From Candidatus Krumholzibacteriota bacterium (GTDB taxonomy: Bacteria; Krumholzibacteriota; Krumholzibacteriia; Krumholzibacteriales; Krumholzibacteriaceae): a DNA stretch of 6,786 bases. A model generated the notes under the pieces. The model saw only the letters and a list, made by a program, of their open reading frames with translations. It ran no database searches and had not been told where the DNA came from. Shown here in pieces: positions 1 through 6,702 of the stretch. Position 1 is the stretch's first letter. Each line of letters opens with the position of its first letter. The DNA is taken from contig JAUWMD010000142.1 of the NCBI GenBank assembly GCA_030613345.1, positions 1 through 6,786 of the forward strand, written 5' to 3'. Made by a program: the position numbers and the translations under genes.

Positions 1-2202
1 GTTGTTTCGACCGCCGCGTACGATAGAGAGTTCAGGCCCCTCGGGAGCAGTTTCCCGAACGCGAAGATCTACACCGCGTTCGAGGGTATCCAGAACCCAG
101 CGAGGCTCCCGAGCCCCCCCGACGACGACAAGGACGGAAAAACGGATGAAGACTGGCAGAACGGCGAGGACGACGACGACGACGGGAAGATCGACGAGGA
201 TTTCGGAGCAATCAGCAAGCAGATGTTTACCTGCTGGTTCATCGATGACGAGGTAAACGCCATCCAGGTCTACCCCGAGCATACTCCCCTTCACCTGCAT
301 GTGAGGCAGGAGAGCTACCAGTGGGAAGAGGAGCAGTTCTACGAATTCGTCGGCATCGAGTACAAGATCAAGAACTACGGCACCGATATCATAGAGGATC
401 TCTACGTAGGTTTCTTCGCCGACGGCGACGCCGGCCCGCGAACCCGCGAGCAGTACTGGATGGACGACTGCACTGATTTGTGGCCCCCCGCTGAGGGCAA
501 GGACAAGGAAGGGATCCGCTGCGCACAGAGGGGCGAAAGACAGGTGCCGGTGAGGATGCAAGTTGCCTACTTCTACGACAAGGACGGCGACGATGGGCTG
601 ACGGAGGGCTACCTCGGCATAATCTTTCTCGGCCACGACATCGATCCGCTCGGCGACGTCGCGCCGAGGAAGGTCGGTATCACATCGTACCAGAATTTCT
701 CGGGCGATCAGCCCTACGAAAGCGGCGGCGACCCGACGAACGACTTCCAGCGTTACGAGCTGATGAGCAAGGTAGGCCCTGACAATACGGTGGCGAGGGA
801 CCGTCCCGGCGAGGTGGCGCGCGATTACAGGATGATGATGGCCACAGGCCCCTTCCGCGCGCTGCTTCCCGACAGCACGATGGTGCTACAGGTGGCGTTC
901 GTCGTTGGCTATCAACTCGAGGGCATGCTCGAAGCTGCGGCGAGTGCGACGATGGCGTTCCAGGGCAACTGGTTCGATATCGACGGCAACCTCCAGACGG
1001 GAGTCCTCGGCAGGGAGACGCCGCTGCCCGGACCGGTGAGTTCGATCGATCCCGATTCGTGCGATAACGACCTCGAGCTCCTGGCGGCGGCCAAGGGCGA
1101 GGTCCTCTGGATAAACAACGACTGTTTCGAGGAGCTCGATCTCTGGAATGACACGCGATGCCCGAAGGGCGATGCGACCTTCGAGGATTATCAGACCGGT
1201 GTGTACGGCAAGGAGCATAACGTCAAGTGGCTCGTAGGTTCAGCGCCGCCTCCACCTAACATGAGGATCCTGCCCTACGACCACAAAATCGTCCTCCTCT
1301 GGGACAACTTCAGCGAGGTCACCCCGGACGTCTCGACGCTCGAGTTCGACTTCGAGGGATACAGGATCTGGAGGGCCGACGGATGGGACAGGCCCCTCGG
1401 CACATCGGTGCTCAGCGGACCGGCCAGGGAGCTGTGGCAGCTCCTCGAGGAGAGGGATCTGATCAACCTGGTTTTGCCCGATCGCAAGTTCAAGATGCCG
1501 GTATCCGAGGGAGGATGGGAATACGAGCCTCTGACGAACCTCGACAACAAGGACGAGTTGATGGCATACTTCGAGCAGAACCTCTGGTACTATCCGCTCG
1601 ATACGGTTCCATGCCCTCCCGGGCTGAACAATCTCCAGTGCGACACGCTCGAGTCGCTCGCAAGGTACAGCCTTGGTTTCGAGGGCGGCCTGCAGTACTA
1701 TCAGTACGATGACAGGAACGTGCATAACGGCATGAACTATTTTTACAGCATCACGGCCTACGATCACCTGCTGGTCGATGGTACGCCGATCAAGCCCGAC
1801 AAGTACGGCGATCCGTCGGCGAACTTCCAGTTCACTGTGCCTCTCTCCGACGCGCAGGCGGCGGAGGAATATCAGGACGACGAGGTATACGTCGTGCCCA
1901 ACCCCGCAACGGCGGAATCAATGGAGCCGTGGGCGCTCGAGCCAAACATGGACGACGCGACCGGCATCAAGGTCGAGTTCAGGCACCTGCCCGCATGCAG
2001 GAGCACGGTCAGGATATACACGCTTTCCGGTGACCTCGTCGAGGTGCTGTACCACGATGGTTCGGAGGGACGCGGTACGCTGAGATGGGATCTCGTATCC
2101 CGCAACGGTCAGAATGTGACCAGCGGCGTCTACATTTTCGCGGTGGAGCCGGACGATGGCAAGTTCAACAGGACTATCGGAAAGTTCGTGGTTATCAGAT
2201 AA
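1..2202 (+). CDS. Secreted multidomain protein with T9SS-like C-terminal sorting domain (5' partial)
   Basis: The reading frame is open from the first base, so the gene starts upstream; 733 residues are visible (numbered from base 1). Two 11-residue acidic motifs of the form DDDxDGKxDED lie at residues 41-51 and 57-67, resembling calcium-binding DxDxDG loops of thrombospondin type 3 repeats. A related stretch (DKDGDDG) starts at 193. A beta-rich region of unknown function follows to about 410. Residues 415-590 look fibronectin-III-like (IVLLWDN 430-436, FEGYRIWRA 451-459, YFYSITAYD 580-588). The last 106 residues open with VVPNP (631-635) and carry VRIYTLSGDLV (670-680), a W-D pair (696-697), SGVYIF (708-713) and a basic end, the pattern of type IX secretion or FlgD-Ig-like C-terminal domains in FCB bacteria. 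Inference: an exported, possibly surface-anchored protein. Its substrate or role is unknown. The stop lies 33 bases before the barrel gene. Confidence 0.85.
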   Translation, partial: VVSTAAYDREFRPLGSSFPNAKIYTAFEGIQNPARLPSPPDDDKDGKTDEDWQNGEDDDDDGKIDEDFGAISKQMFTCWFIDDEVNAIQVYPEHTPLHLHVRQESYQWEEEQFYEFVGIEYKIKNYGTDIIEDLYVGFFADGDAGPRTREQYWMDDCTDLWPPAEGKDKEGIRCAQRGERQVPVRMQVAYFYDKDGDDGLTEGYLGIIFLGHDIDPLGDVAPRKVGITSYQNFSGDQPYESGGDPTNDFQRYELMSKVGPDNTVARDRPGEVARDYRMMMATGPFRALLPDSTMVLQVAFVVGYQLEGMLEAAASATMAFQGNWFDIDGNLQTGVLGRETPLPGPVSSIDPDSCDNDLELLAAAKGEVLWINNDCFEELDLWNDTRCPKGDATFEDYQTGVYGKEHNVKWLVGSAPPPPNMRILPYDHKIVLLWDNFSEVTPDVSTLEFDFEGYRIWRADGWDRPLGTSVLSGPARELWQLLEERDLINLVLPDRKFKMPVSEGGWEYEPLTNLDNKDELMAYFEQNLWYYPLDTVPCPPGLNNLQCDTLESLARYSLGFEGGLQYYQYDDRNVHNGMNYFYSITAYDHLLVDGTPIKPDKYGDPSANFQFTVPLSDAQAAEEYQDDEVYVVPNPATAESMEPWALEPNMDDATGIKVEFRHLPACRSTVRIYTLSGDLVEVLYHDGSEGRGTLRWDLVSRNGQNVTSGVYIFAVEPDDGKFNRTIGKFVVIR
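100..201 (+). repeat. Tandem acidic DxDxDG-type motifs within the secreted protein
   Basis: Two matching 11-residue motifs at protein residues 41-51 and 57-67 share the spacing D-D-D-x-D-G-K-x-D-E-D and are joined by a WQNGE linker. Their aspartates sit as in calcium-binding DxDxDG loops. At DNA level this gives a run of GAC codons at 166-180. Calcium binding is inferred from the motif only. Confidence 0.55.
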
Positions 2203-2222
2203 ATGACAGTGAGATCAATTTC

Positions 2223-2228
2223 AGGAGG
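2223..2228 (+). promoter_or_regulatory. Ribosome binding site of the PorV/PorQ-like gene
   Basis: A perfect AGGAGG lies 7 bases before the ATG at 2236. It decides the start. An in-frame ATG at 2203, touching the upstream stop codon, has no such site and would add 11 residues ahead of a complete signal peptide. Confidence 0.85.
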
Positions 2229-2235
2229 TCTGGTA

Positions 2236-3180
2236 ATGTTTCGCAAGGTGTTTCTCCGGTTGGTCGTGGTGATGATGCTGGCGCCCGGCATCGCTTACGG
2301 CGGGACCAAGCCGTTCGAAAAGGTGGGCACGTTCGCGGCCCCGTTTCTGAAGATCGGCGTCTCGGCGAGGGCGGCAGGGATGGGTAGCGCGTATACGGCG
2401 GTTGCAGACGGCGCTACCGCGATCTACTGGAACCCGGCCGGTATGGTCGCTCAGACAAGGACACAGGTGACTCTCAATTCGGTCATATGGCCGGCCGACA
2501 TCGATATATATTTCGTCGGTGCGACGTTTACCACTCCGTATCTTCCGGGAACCTGGGGGATCAGCGCGAGGGCCCTGACGATGGATCCGCAGCTGGAGCG
2601 TACGATCTATATGCCCAATGGGACGAACCGGTACTTCGACGCCGGCGACATGTCCTTCGGTCTGTCGTACGCGATGTGGTTCACCGACAGGTTCTCCGCC
2701 GGTATCACGGGCCATTTTATCCATATGGGCCTGGCCGATAAGAGTGTCCAGACGATGGCGTTCGACTTCGGCCTCATCTACCGGATCGGTATCCAGGGTA
2801 TGAAACTCGGCATGATGATCCAGAGTCTCGGCTCAGAAGTCGACTTCGACGACCGGGCCTCGAAGATGCCGACCCTTTTCAAGGTGGGTCTCAGCATGGA
2901 TGCCTACAGGAGAGGCGCGCATGCTCTGCTCGTCTCCGGAGAGTTCGCCCATCCTTCCGACAATAAGGAGAGGATGAACGTAGGGTTAGAGTACGGATTC
3001 AACAAGTTCTTCTTCCTGCGTTCCGGATACAACATTGGTTACGATACACAGGGTCTCGCGTGGGGTGTCGGATTCAACTTCGACACGAGCCAGACTTCCG
3101 ATATCGGTTTCGATTATGCTTGGGAGGACCTTAGTTACCTCGGACAGGCTCACCGCTTCACTCTCAATTTCAGTTACTAG
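2236..3180 (+). CDS. PorV/PorQ-family outer-membrane beta-barrel protein
   Basis: This 314-residue protein begins with a signal peptide: basic FRK, a hydrophobic core to about residue 20 and likely cleavage near AYG-G (21-23). The mature N-terminus carries the hallmark block of the PorV/PorQ (UPF0164, FadL-like) family, residues 38-70: LKIGVSARAAGMGSAYTAV followed by ATAIYWNPAGM. Alternating beta strands fill the rest, and the chain ends in an aromatic residue (TLNFSY), as expected for an outer-membrane barrel. In Bacteroidetes, PorV is the outer-membrane component that carries type IX secretion cargo to the sortase, and PorQ is related. The gene directly follows one for a protein with a T9SS-like sorting domain, which suggests cargo and carrier, although the family is broad and many members have no proven role. 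It was most likely co-transcribed with the upstream gene, since only 33 bases separate them. Confidence 0.88.
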   Translation: MFRKVFLRLVVVMMLAPGIAYGGTKPFEKVGTFAAPFLKIGVSARAAGMGSAYTAVADGATAIYWNPAGMVAQTRTQVTLNSVIWPADIDIYFVGATFTTPYLPGTWGISARALTMDPQLERTIYMPNGTNRYFDAGDMSFGLSYAMWFTDRFSAGITGHFIHMGLADKSVQTMAFDFGLIYRIGIQGMKLGMMIQSLGSEVDFDDRASKMPTLFKVGLSMDAYRRGAHALLVSGEFAHPSDNKERMNVGLEYGFNKFFFLRSGYNIGYDTQGLAWGVGFNFDTSQTSDIGFDYAWEDLSYLGQAHRFTLNFSY

Positions 3181-3183
3181 GCT

Positions 3184-3221
3184 GAGGGGAGGGTGCCGGG
3201 CCGTCTGAGGCCCGGCCTGTT
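3184..3221 (+). promoter_or_regulatory. Purine-rich ribosome site separated from the AUG by a perfect hairpin
   Basis: A strong SD-like run GAGGGGAGGG (3184-3193) lies 28 bases before the ATG at 3222, too far for normal use. Between them is a perfect 8-bp all-GC inverted repeat, GCCGGGCC (3195-3202) and GGCCCGGC (3209-3216), with a 6-nt loop GTCTGA. If folded, the distance from GGAGG (3188-3192) to the AUG shrinks to about 7 nt, the usual optimum. Such hairpin-bridged initiation sites are known from phage T4. A weaker GAGG (3207-3210) lies in the 3' arm and would be hidden by folding. The hairpin could also be a poor intrinsic terminator, but CTGTTATG follows it instead of a T tract. Confidence 0.55.
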
Positions 3222-4730
3222 ATGAGAGAGACGCGAAACATTACGCTGATGACAATAATCGCCTTGTTGTTGCTGGCGCCGGCAGCAGCAGGGCAGATTG
3301 CAAGGGGGGAAGGTGATTTCGAGTTCTTTCTCGACACCTCCGCCCTTCCCCTGGAGAACGGCAGGACCCTCGGGCTCTTCCAGATCGCCATCCCCGTCAA
3401 GGAGATCCACTACAAGGAACAGGACGGATCGTTCGAGGCCGCGGTGAAGGTGACCCTCGTGCTTATGCGTGGTGACGAGAAGATCCACGAGAAGGGCCTC
3501 GTGATCAGGGATCAACGCGACACGAAACCCCTGGTCGATGATCTTTCAGGATTCATCTACATGTCCGATTCCAGTTCCGTCGATCCGGGGAGCTACACGA
3601 TCGATGTCCGGGTCGAGGACCTCCAGCGCAGAAAAAAATCACTCATGGGCCTGGTCAAGCGCAAGCATTACTATTCGGAAATAAAGGATTTCGAGATAGA
3701 GATCGCCGGCTTCTCCCAGGACCGCGTGGCCCTCAGCGATCCGGTGCTGATCTGGAGCCGCGAGAGCGGTGGGCGATACGTTCCCAATCCAATGCAGATC
3801 TACGGGCTGAAGAACGATACCCTGTCGTTTTTTGCAAGCGGCCTGATGCCGGACGGAGACATCCCCGATTCGGTCGGCGTCTACCTGTCCGTCCTCGATT
3901 CGAAGGGAGAGACGGTTGACTCGAAGAGCGGCCTCATTTCGGTAAAGAACGGCAGGATACTGATCTTCGGATCGTTCGACGTCAACACCTGGTCGGCGGG
4001 CAACTACATGGCCAGGGTGGAGGTACTCCACGGTGGTGTGCTGAGAGCCACGTCGGCGAAGGAATTCAGCGTCGCGTGGCAGTTGCTCAACTGGCAGAAG
4101 CCGCGCAGAGACGTCCTGGTCGAGGGAAGAGTCCTCTTTCAGGATTCCGAATTCACCGAGTTCCGCATGATGAGTATCGGCGAGCAGGAACGGGTGCTGA
4201 CCGCCTACTGGAAGAAGATCGACCCGACTCCGCATACGGCGACAAACGAACTTTACGAAATATTCCAGAACCGCGTAAGGTACGCCGACGCGAATTTTGC
4301 CGGCGGCGGTACGAGGGGAGCGCTTACAGTCCGGGGACAGCTCTATATCAAACTTGGCCCGCCGGACGAGATCATATCGGAAAGTGTTCCCTTCAACAGG
4401 ATCGATCTGAACGAGACGCTCGGCAAGCTGGAGGACAAGTACAAGGTGATCATCCACAGCACCTACAAGGGCCCGGGCACCGATTACGCGATGATAAAGG
4501 AAACGGCGAGCAATGTTCAGCGGCCCTACAGGGGGGGCGGGATGGATACGGGGGGGTACGAGCTGTGGATGTACACGATGCGGGGCGATCCGCTGCTCGA
4601 AAAGGACAGGATAATGATGGGTAAGGCCGGTATGAGGTATCTGTTCGTCGACAAGGACGGTATCGGAAACTACGTGCTGGTAGGTACTTCCGAGGAAATC
4701 GAGGGTTTCGGCACGTCGTTTGTGGAGTAA
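3222..4730 (+). CDS. GWxTD-domain family exported protein with degenerate GWxTD motif
   Basis: The product has 502 residues. A signal peptide (residues 1-24, hydrophobic TIIALLLLAPAAAG) makes it exported. Residues about 25-300 are beta-rich with no family I recognise. The C-terminal part matches the GWxTD family as I recall it: a YWKKIDPTPHTATNELYE block (329-346), a RVRYADANF segment, then RGQLYIKLGPPDEI (371-384), YELWMYTM and a final FVDKDGIGNYVLV stretch. The motif naming the family, normally G-W-x-T-D just before RG, reads GALTV here (366-370), so both the Trp and the Asp are lost. Function in the family is unknown; it is common in FCB and related candidate phyla. The gene follows the PorV-like gene by 41 bases and has an unusual initiation region. 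An alternative in-frame ATG at 3249 would keep the signal peptide core but has no clear ribosome site. Confidence 0.82.
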   Translation: MRETRNITLMTIIALLLLAPAAAGQIARGEGDFEFFLDTSALPLENGRTLGLFQIAIPVKEIHYKEQDGSFEAAVKVTLVLMRGDEKIHEKGLVIRDQRDTKPLVDDLSGFIYMSDSSSVDPGSYTIDVRVEDLQRRKKSLMGLVKRKHYYSEIKDFEIEIAGFSQDRVALSDPVLIWSRESGGRYVPNPMQIYGLKNDTLSFFASGLMPDGDIPDSVGVYLSVLDSKGETVDSKSGLISVKNGRILIFGSFDVNTWSAGNYMARVEVLHGGVLRATSAKEFSVAWQLLNWQKPRRDVLVEGRVLFQDSEFTEFRMMSIGEQERVLTAYWKKIDPTPHTATNELYEIFQNRVRYADANFAGGGTRGALTVRGQLYIKLGPPDEIISESVPFNRIDLNETLGKLEDKYKVIIHSTYKGPGTDYAMIKETASNVQRPYRGGGMDTGGYELWMYTMRGDPLLEKDRIMMGKAGMRYLFVDKDGIGNYVLVGTSEEIEGFGTSFVE

Positions 4731-4774
4731 TGACGCCAATAGAGAATGCCGGAACAGGCCACGAGAATTTTTCG

Positions 4775-4803
4775 TTGACAAGGGGGTTCCCATAAAGTAT
4801 TTT
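4775..4803 (+). promoter_or_regulatory. Sigma70-type promoter for the exbB-exbD-exbD-tonB cluster
   Basis: A perfect TTGACA -35 box (4775-4780) is followed, after a 17-base spacer, by TATTTT (4798-4803), which matches TATAAT at four of six positions. Transcription would start near 4810. It lies in the only sizeable gap in the window, just where gene content changes from exported proteins to the energy-transduction cluster. It has not been tested; the -10 box is only moderate. Confidence 0.6.
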
Positions 4804-4809
4804 ACAGCA

Positions 4810-4962
4810 GTTAAGAGGCTGATACGGGCTGTTTTGCGTGTTTCACGGACAATTCTTCCGGCCCGGTCGCGTAGATTGAGCCTCTCGACCATTTCAACGG
4901 AAAATCCGTAACTGAACGAAAGTACGCCATAGGTACTGTTTATCCCCAAAGGAGAGCGTCGC
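4810..4962 (+). promoter_or_regulatory. Long, foldable 5' leader of the exbB transcript
   Basis: From the predicted transcription start to the exbB ATG is about 150 bases with no convincing gene. Nested complementary segments are visible: 4814-4820 with 4879-4885 (7 bp), 4825-4831 with 4859-4865 (7 bp, one G-U), and an apical CGTG-TTT-CACG hairpin at 4837-4847. Two small hairpins follow at 4897-4909 and 4921-4937. CTCTC (4882-4886), in the closing arm of the outer stem, could instead pair with GAGAG (4952-4956) overlapping the ribosome site. I recognise no known riboswitch class. Short stems of this kind can arise by chance. Confidence 0.3.
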
Positions 4963-5829
4963 ATGGTCATGGTAAAGACAAACTCTTCGGTCAGGTCGAT
5001 TCTTCTCATATCGGTTCTCCTCGTCGCATTCGCTTCCATCGCCGTCGTGGCCCAGGAAGTCGAGGAGACCGTTGAGCCTGAATTCACCGTCCAGGCCGAG
5101 ACCGATTCACTGGCCACCGCAAAGAAAGATTCGATGGTGGTCGCAAAGGCTGTCAGGGACATGGCAGAGAGGAAGAGGCTCGGCGTCGTTCTATACAACC
5201 TCAAGCACAGTGGTATCGGTGAGAAGTACACACAGGGCGGAAACTTCATGCACGCCCTTCTTATCGCGTCGATAATCGGCGTCGTCTTTATCATCGAGAG
5301 GGCCGTCACCCTGGCGCGAGCCCGCGTCAACATCAGAAGGCTGATGTCCGAAGTGCTTTCGGCGATACGTTCGGAAGGCATAGACGGAGCGATGCGCGTC
5401 TGCGAGAGGACGAGGGGTCCGATCGCCGCGGTGCTCCACTCCGGCCTGCTCCGGGCGGGCCGCGGTCCCGACGCAGTGAAAGAGGCTATCGAAACGGCGG
5501 GCAGTATCGAGACCTCGTTCCTCGAGAGGGGACTGGTTGCGATCGCTACCGTCGCGCAGGTCGCTCCCCTCCTCGGGTTCCTCGGAACGGTATCCGGAAT
5601 GATCAGCGCGTTCGCCGCTATCGCGGCGGCCGAGCAGGTCAGTGCGAAGGTGGTGGCTTCCGGTATCGAGGAGGCGCTCATCACCACGGCGACCGGTCTT
5701 ATTATCGCCATTCCGGCGAGTATCGGCCATTCGTACTTCGTTTCACAGATCGACAGATTCGTTCTCGAGATGGAGGAAGCCTCGGCCGAGCTCGTCAACG
5801 AGCTCATAGAGATGGGTATGGGCCAGTAA
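4963..5829 (+). CDS. exbB: MotA/TolQ/ExbB-family proton channel with N-terminal signal-like extension
   Basis: The 288-residue product is the proton-channel subunit of an inner-membrane energy-transduction motor; in the Ton system a pentamer of ExbB surrounds ExbD. A signal-like hydrophobic segment (residues 12-30, ending VVA-Q) and a polar region (31-93) precede the conserved core. The first core membrane helix is about 96-111, followed by the family's E-R pair (112-113). A cytoplasmic domain runs to about 190. The second helix contains VAPLLGFLGTVSGM (200-213) and the third LITTATGLIIAIPA (239-252), both hallmark motifs with the channel-lining threonines (T209, T242). Start: AAAGGAG (4948-4954) lies 8 bases before the ATG; a second ATG at 4969 is also possible. 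The next gene begins 20 bases after the stop. TolQ is the alternative name; the ExbD pair and TonB-like gene downstream favour ExbB. Confidence 0.92.
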   Translation: MVMVKTNSSVRSILLISVLLVAFASIAVVAQEVEETVEPEFTVQAETDSLATAKKDSMVVAKAVRDMAERKRLGVVLYNLKHSGIGEKYTQGGNFMHALLIASIIGVVFIIERAVTLARARVNIRRLMSEVLSAIRSEGIDGAMRVCERTRGPIAAVLHSGLLRAGRGPDAVKEAIETAGSIETSFLERGLVAIATVAQVAPLLGFLGTVSGMISAFAAIAAAEQVSAKVVASGIEEALITTATGLIIAIPASIGHSYFVSQIDRFVLEMEEASAELVNELIEMGMGQ

Positions 5830-5849
5830 CCGGTCCGGAGTAGCAGAAA

Positions 5850-6257
5850 ATGATCAAGAAGAAAAGCAAGGTTACCCCCGAATTCAGTACCGCCTCGATG
5901 TCGGACATCAACTTCCTTCTGCTCATCTTCTTTCTGGTGAGCACGATGTTCGCGGTCGAGAGGGGACTGCCGATGGCCCTTCCGGGGCAGCAGTCCAAGT
6001 CGGTAAAGCTGAAGAGGGACAACGTTCTTACGATCCAGGCGTTTGCCAACGGATCGATCGTCATCAGGGGTACGGGACCGGTAATGGTCAGTGATTTAAG
6101 GCTGATCGTCGAGAACAAGCTCCTGGCCAACCCCAAGCTGGTCGTCGTCATCGAGACGCATCCAGACGCCGAATATGCCGTGATGATCGACATCCTCGAC
6201 GAGCTGAGGCTCGCCAACGCCGAGAGGATATCGCTGAGGACGATGAAGAGCGGTTAA
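5850..6257 (+). CDS. exbD: ExbD/TolR-family biopolymer transport protein, first copy
   Basis: The 135-residue length is typical of ExbD/TolR. A short basic cytoplasmic N-terminus (KKKSK) leads into one membrane helix (about 20-36) that begins right after the SMSDINFLLLIFF block. D19 matches the essential proton-carrying aspartate of ExbD and TolR. The rest (about 40-135) would be the periplasmic domain, with the usual beta-alpha pattern and the LVVVIETHPDAEYAVMIDILDELRLA region near the end (the alpha-helical part of the fold). A GGAG (5837-5840) sits 9 bases before the ATG. Located between exbB and a second exbD, it is presumably an operon member and would supply one of the two ExbD chains threading the ExbB ring. 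Confidence 0.92.
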   Translation: MIKKKSKVTPEFSTASMSDINFLLLIFFLVSTMFAVERGLPMALPGQQSKSVKLKRDNVLTIQAFANGSIVIRGTGPVMVSDLRLIVENKLLANPKLVVVIETHPDAEYAVMIDILDELRLANAERISLRTMKSG

Positions 6258-6260
6258 CAG

Positions 6261-6265
6261 AGGAG
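6261..6265 (+). promoter_or_regulatory. Ribosome binding site deciding a TTG start
   Basis: AGGAG ends 7 bases before the TTG at 6273. No ATG or GTG occurs between this site and the conserved ExbD N-terminal block, apart from the Met inside that block, so the TTG start is the best choice. Confidence 0.75.
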
Positions 6266-6272
6266 AGACGCC

Positions 6273-6677
6273 TTGAAGATTACAAAGAAACAGGGTGTTC
6301 AGAGTACGATTCCGACGGGGTCGATGGCTGATATTATCTTCCTCTTGTTGATCTTCTTCATGGTCACGACGATCTTCAAGATGGAAGAGGGACTTCCGAT
6401 CTCCCTGCCTCGGGCCGAAACGGGCTCGGAGCTCGATCGGGAGAGGCTCATGAACATCTGGGCCGACCGGTTCAGCAGGGTCAGCATCAACGACAAGCTG
6501 GTAGAGGTCGAGTTGATCGACGCCGTGGTATCGAAACGATTCGAGGAGAACAGGAGCCTCATCGTAGCCTTCAACATCGACAGGCGGACTAAATACGAAC
6601 TGGTCTCCCGTATCATGGATCAGCTGAAGGAAGCAAACGCCGTGAACGTGACATTCGTCTCAGTCGGTGAAGAATAG
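6273..6677 (+). CDS. exbD: ExbD/TolR-family biopolymer transport protein, second copy (TTG start)
   Basis: This 134-residue protein has the same layout as the preceding copy: basic N-terminus (KITKKQ), one membrane helix with SMADIIFLLLIFFMVTTIF, and a periplasmic domain. The essential aspartate is kept (D20). The membrane region and the following GLPxxLP are very similar to the first copy (GLPMALP versus GLPISLP), but the periplasmic parts have diverged strongly; here IVAFNIDRRTKYELVSRIMDQLKEANAVNVTFV closes the fold. It starts 16 bases after the first copy ends, and the next gene begins 25 bases after it. Inference: a diverged tandem paralogue, so the motor could contain an ExbD heterodimer or two alternative homodimers. 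TolR is the alternative name. Confidence 0.9.
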   Translation: MKITKKQGVQSTIPTGSMADIIFLLLIFFMVTTIFKMEEGLPISLPRAETGSELDRERLMNIWADRFSRVSINDKLVEVELIDAVVSKRFEENRSLIVAFNIDRRTKYELVSRIMDQLKEANAVNVTFVSVGEE

Positions 6678-6702
6678 TAGATAATCGGAAAAGGGGGCCT
6701 TC

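Noticed and set aside
2..256. An 84-codon frame at the window start rich in Arg, Thr and Ser.
   Set aside because: It is a shifted reading of the acidic GAC-rich stretch in the secreted protein gene; the low-complexity content and overlap mark it as a shadow.
2203..2235. An upstream in-frame ATG for the PorV/PorQ-like gene.
   Set aside because: It has no SD and would place 11 polar residues before a complete signal peptide, while the ATG at 2236 has a perfect AGGAGG at the right distance.
3195..3216. The GC hairpin as an intrinsic terminator after the PorV/PorQ-like gene.
   Set aside because: The stem is strong, but CTGTTATG follows it instead of a run of T, and the next gene starts five bases later. 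A translational role fits the spacing better, though partial attenuation is not excluded.
4730..4795. A 21-codon frame whose ATG overlaps the GWxTD stop codon (TAATG), suggestive of translational coupling.
   Set aside because: The only nearby GGAG is 3 bases away, too close, and the short product has no features. It also crosses the promoter.
4720..4911. A 63-codon + strand frame (TTG start) spanning the end of the GWxTD gene and the gap.
   Set aside because: It starts inside the upstream gene without a good ribosome site, overlaps the predicted promoter, and its product is a basic sequence with no recognisable features.
3639..5807. A 722-codon open frame on the minus strand running through the GWxTD gene, the gap and exbB.
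   Set aside because: It lies opposite two genes with clear family motifs on the + strand. Its openness can be explained by the rarity of TTA, CTA and TCA codons in those GC-rich genes. Its translation shows no recognisable domain and no convincing ribosome site was seen.
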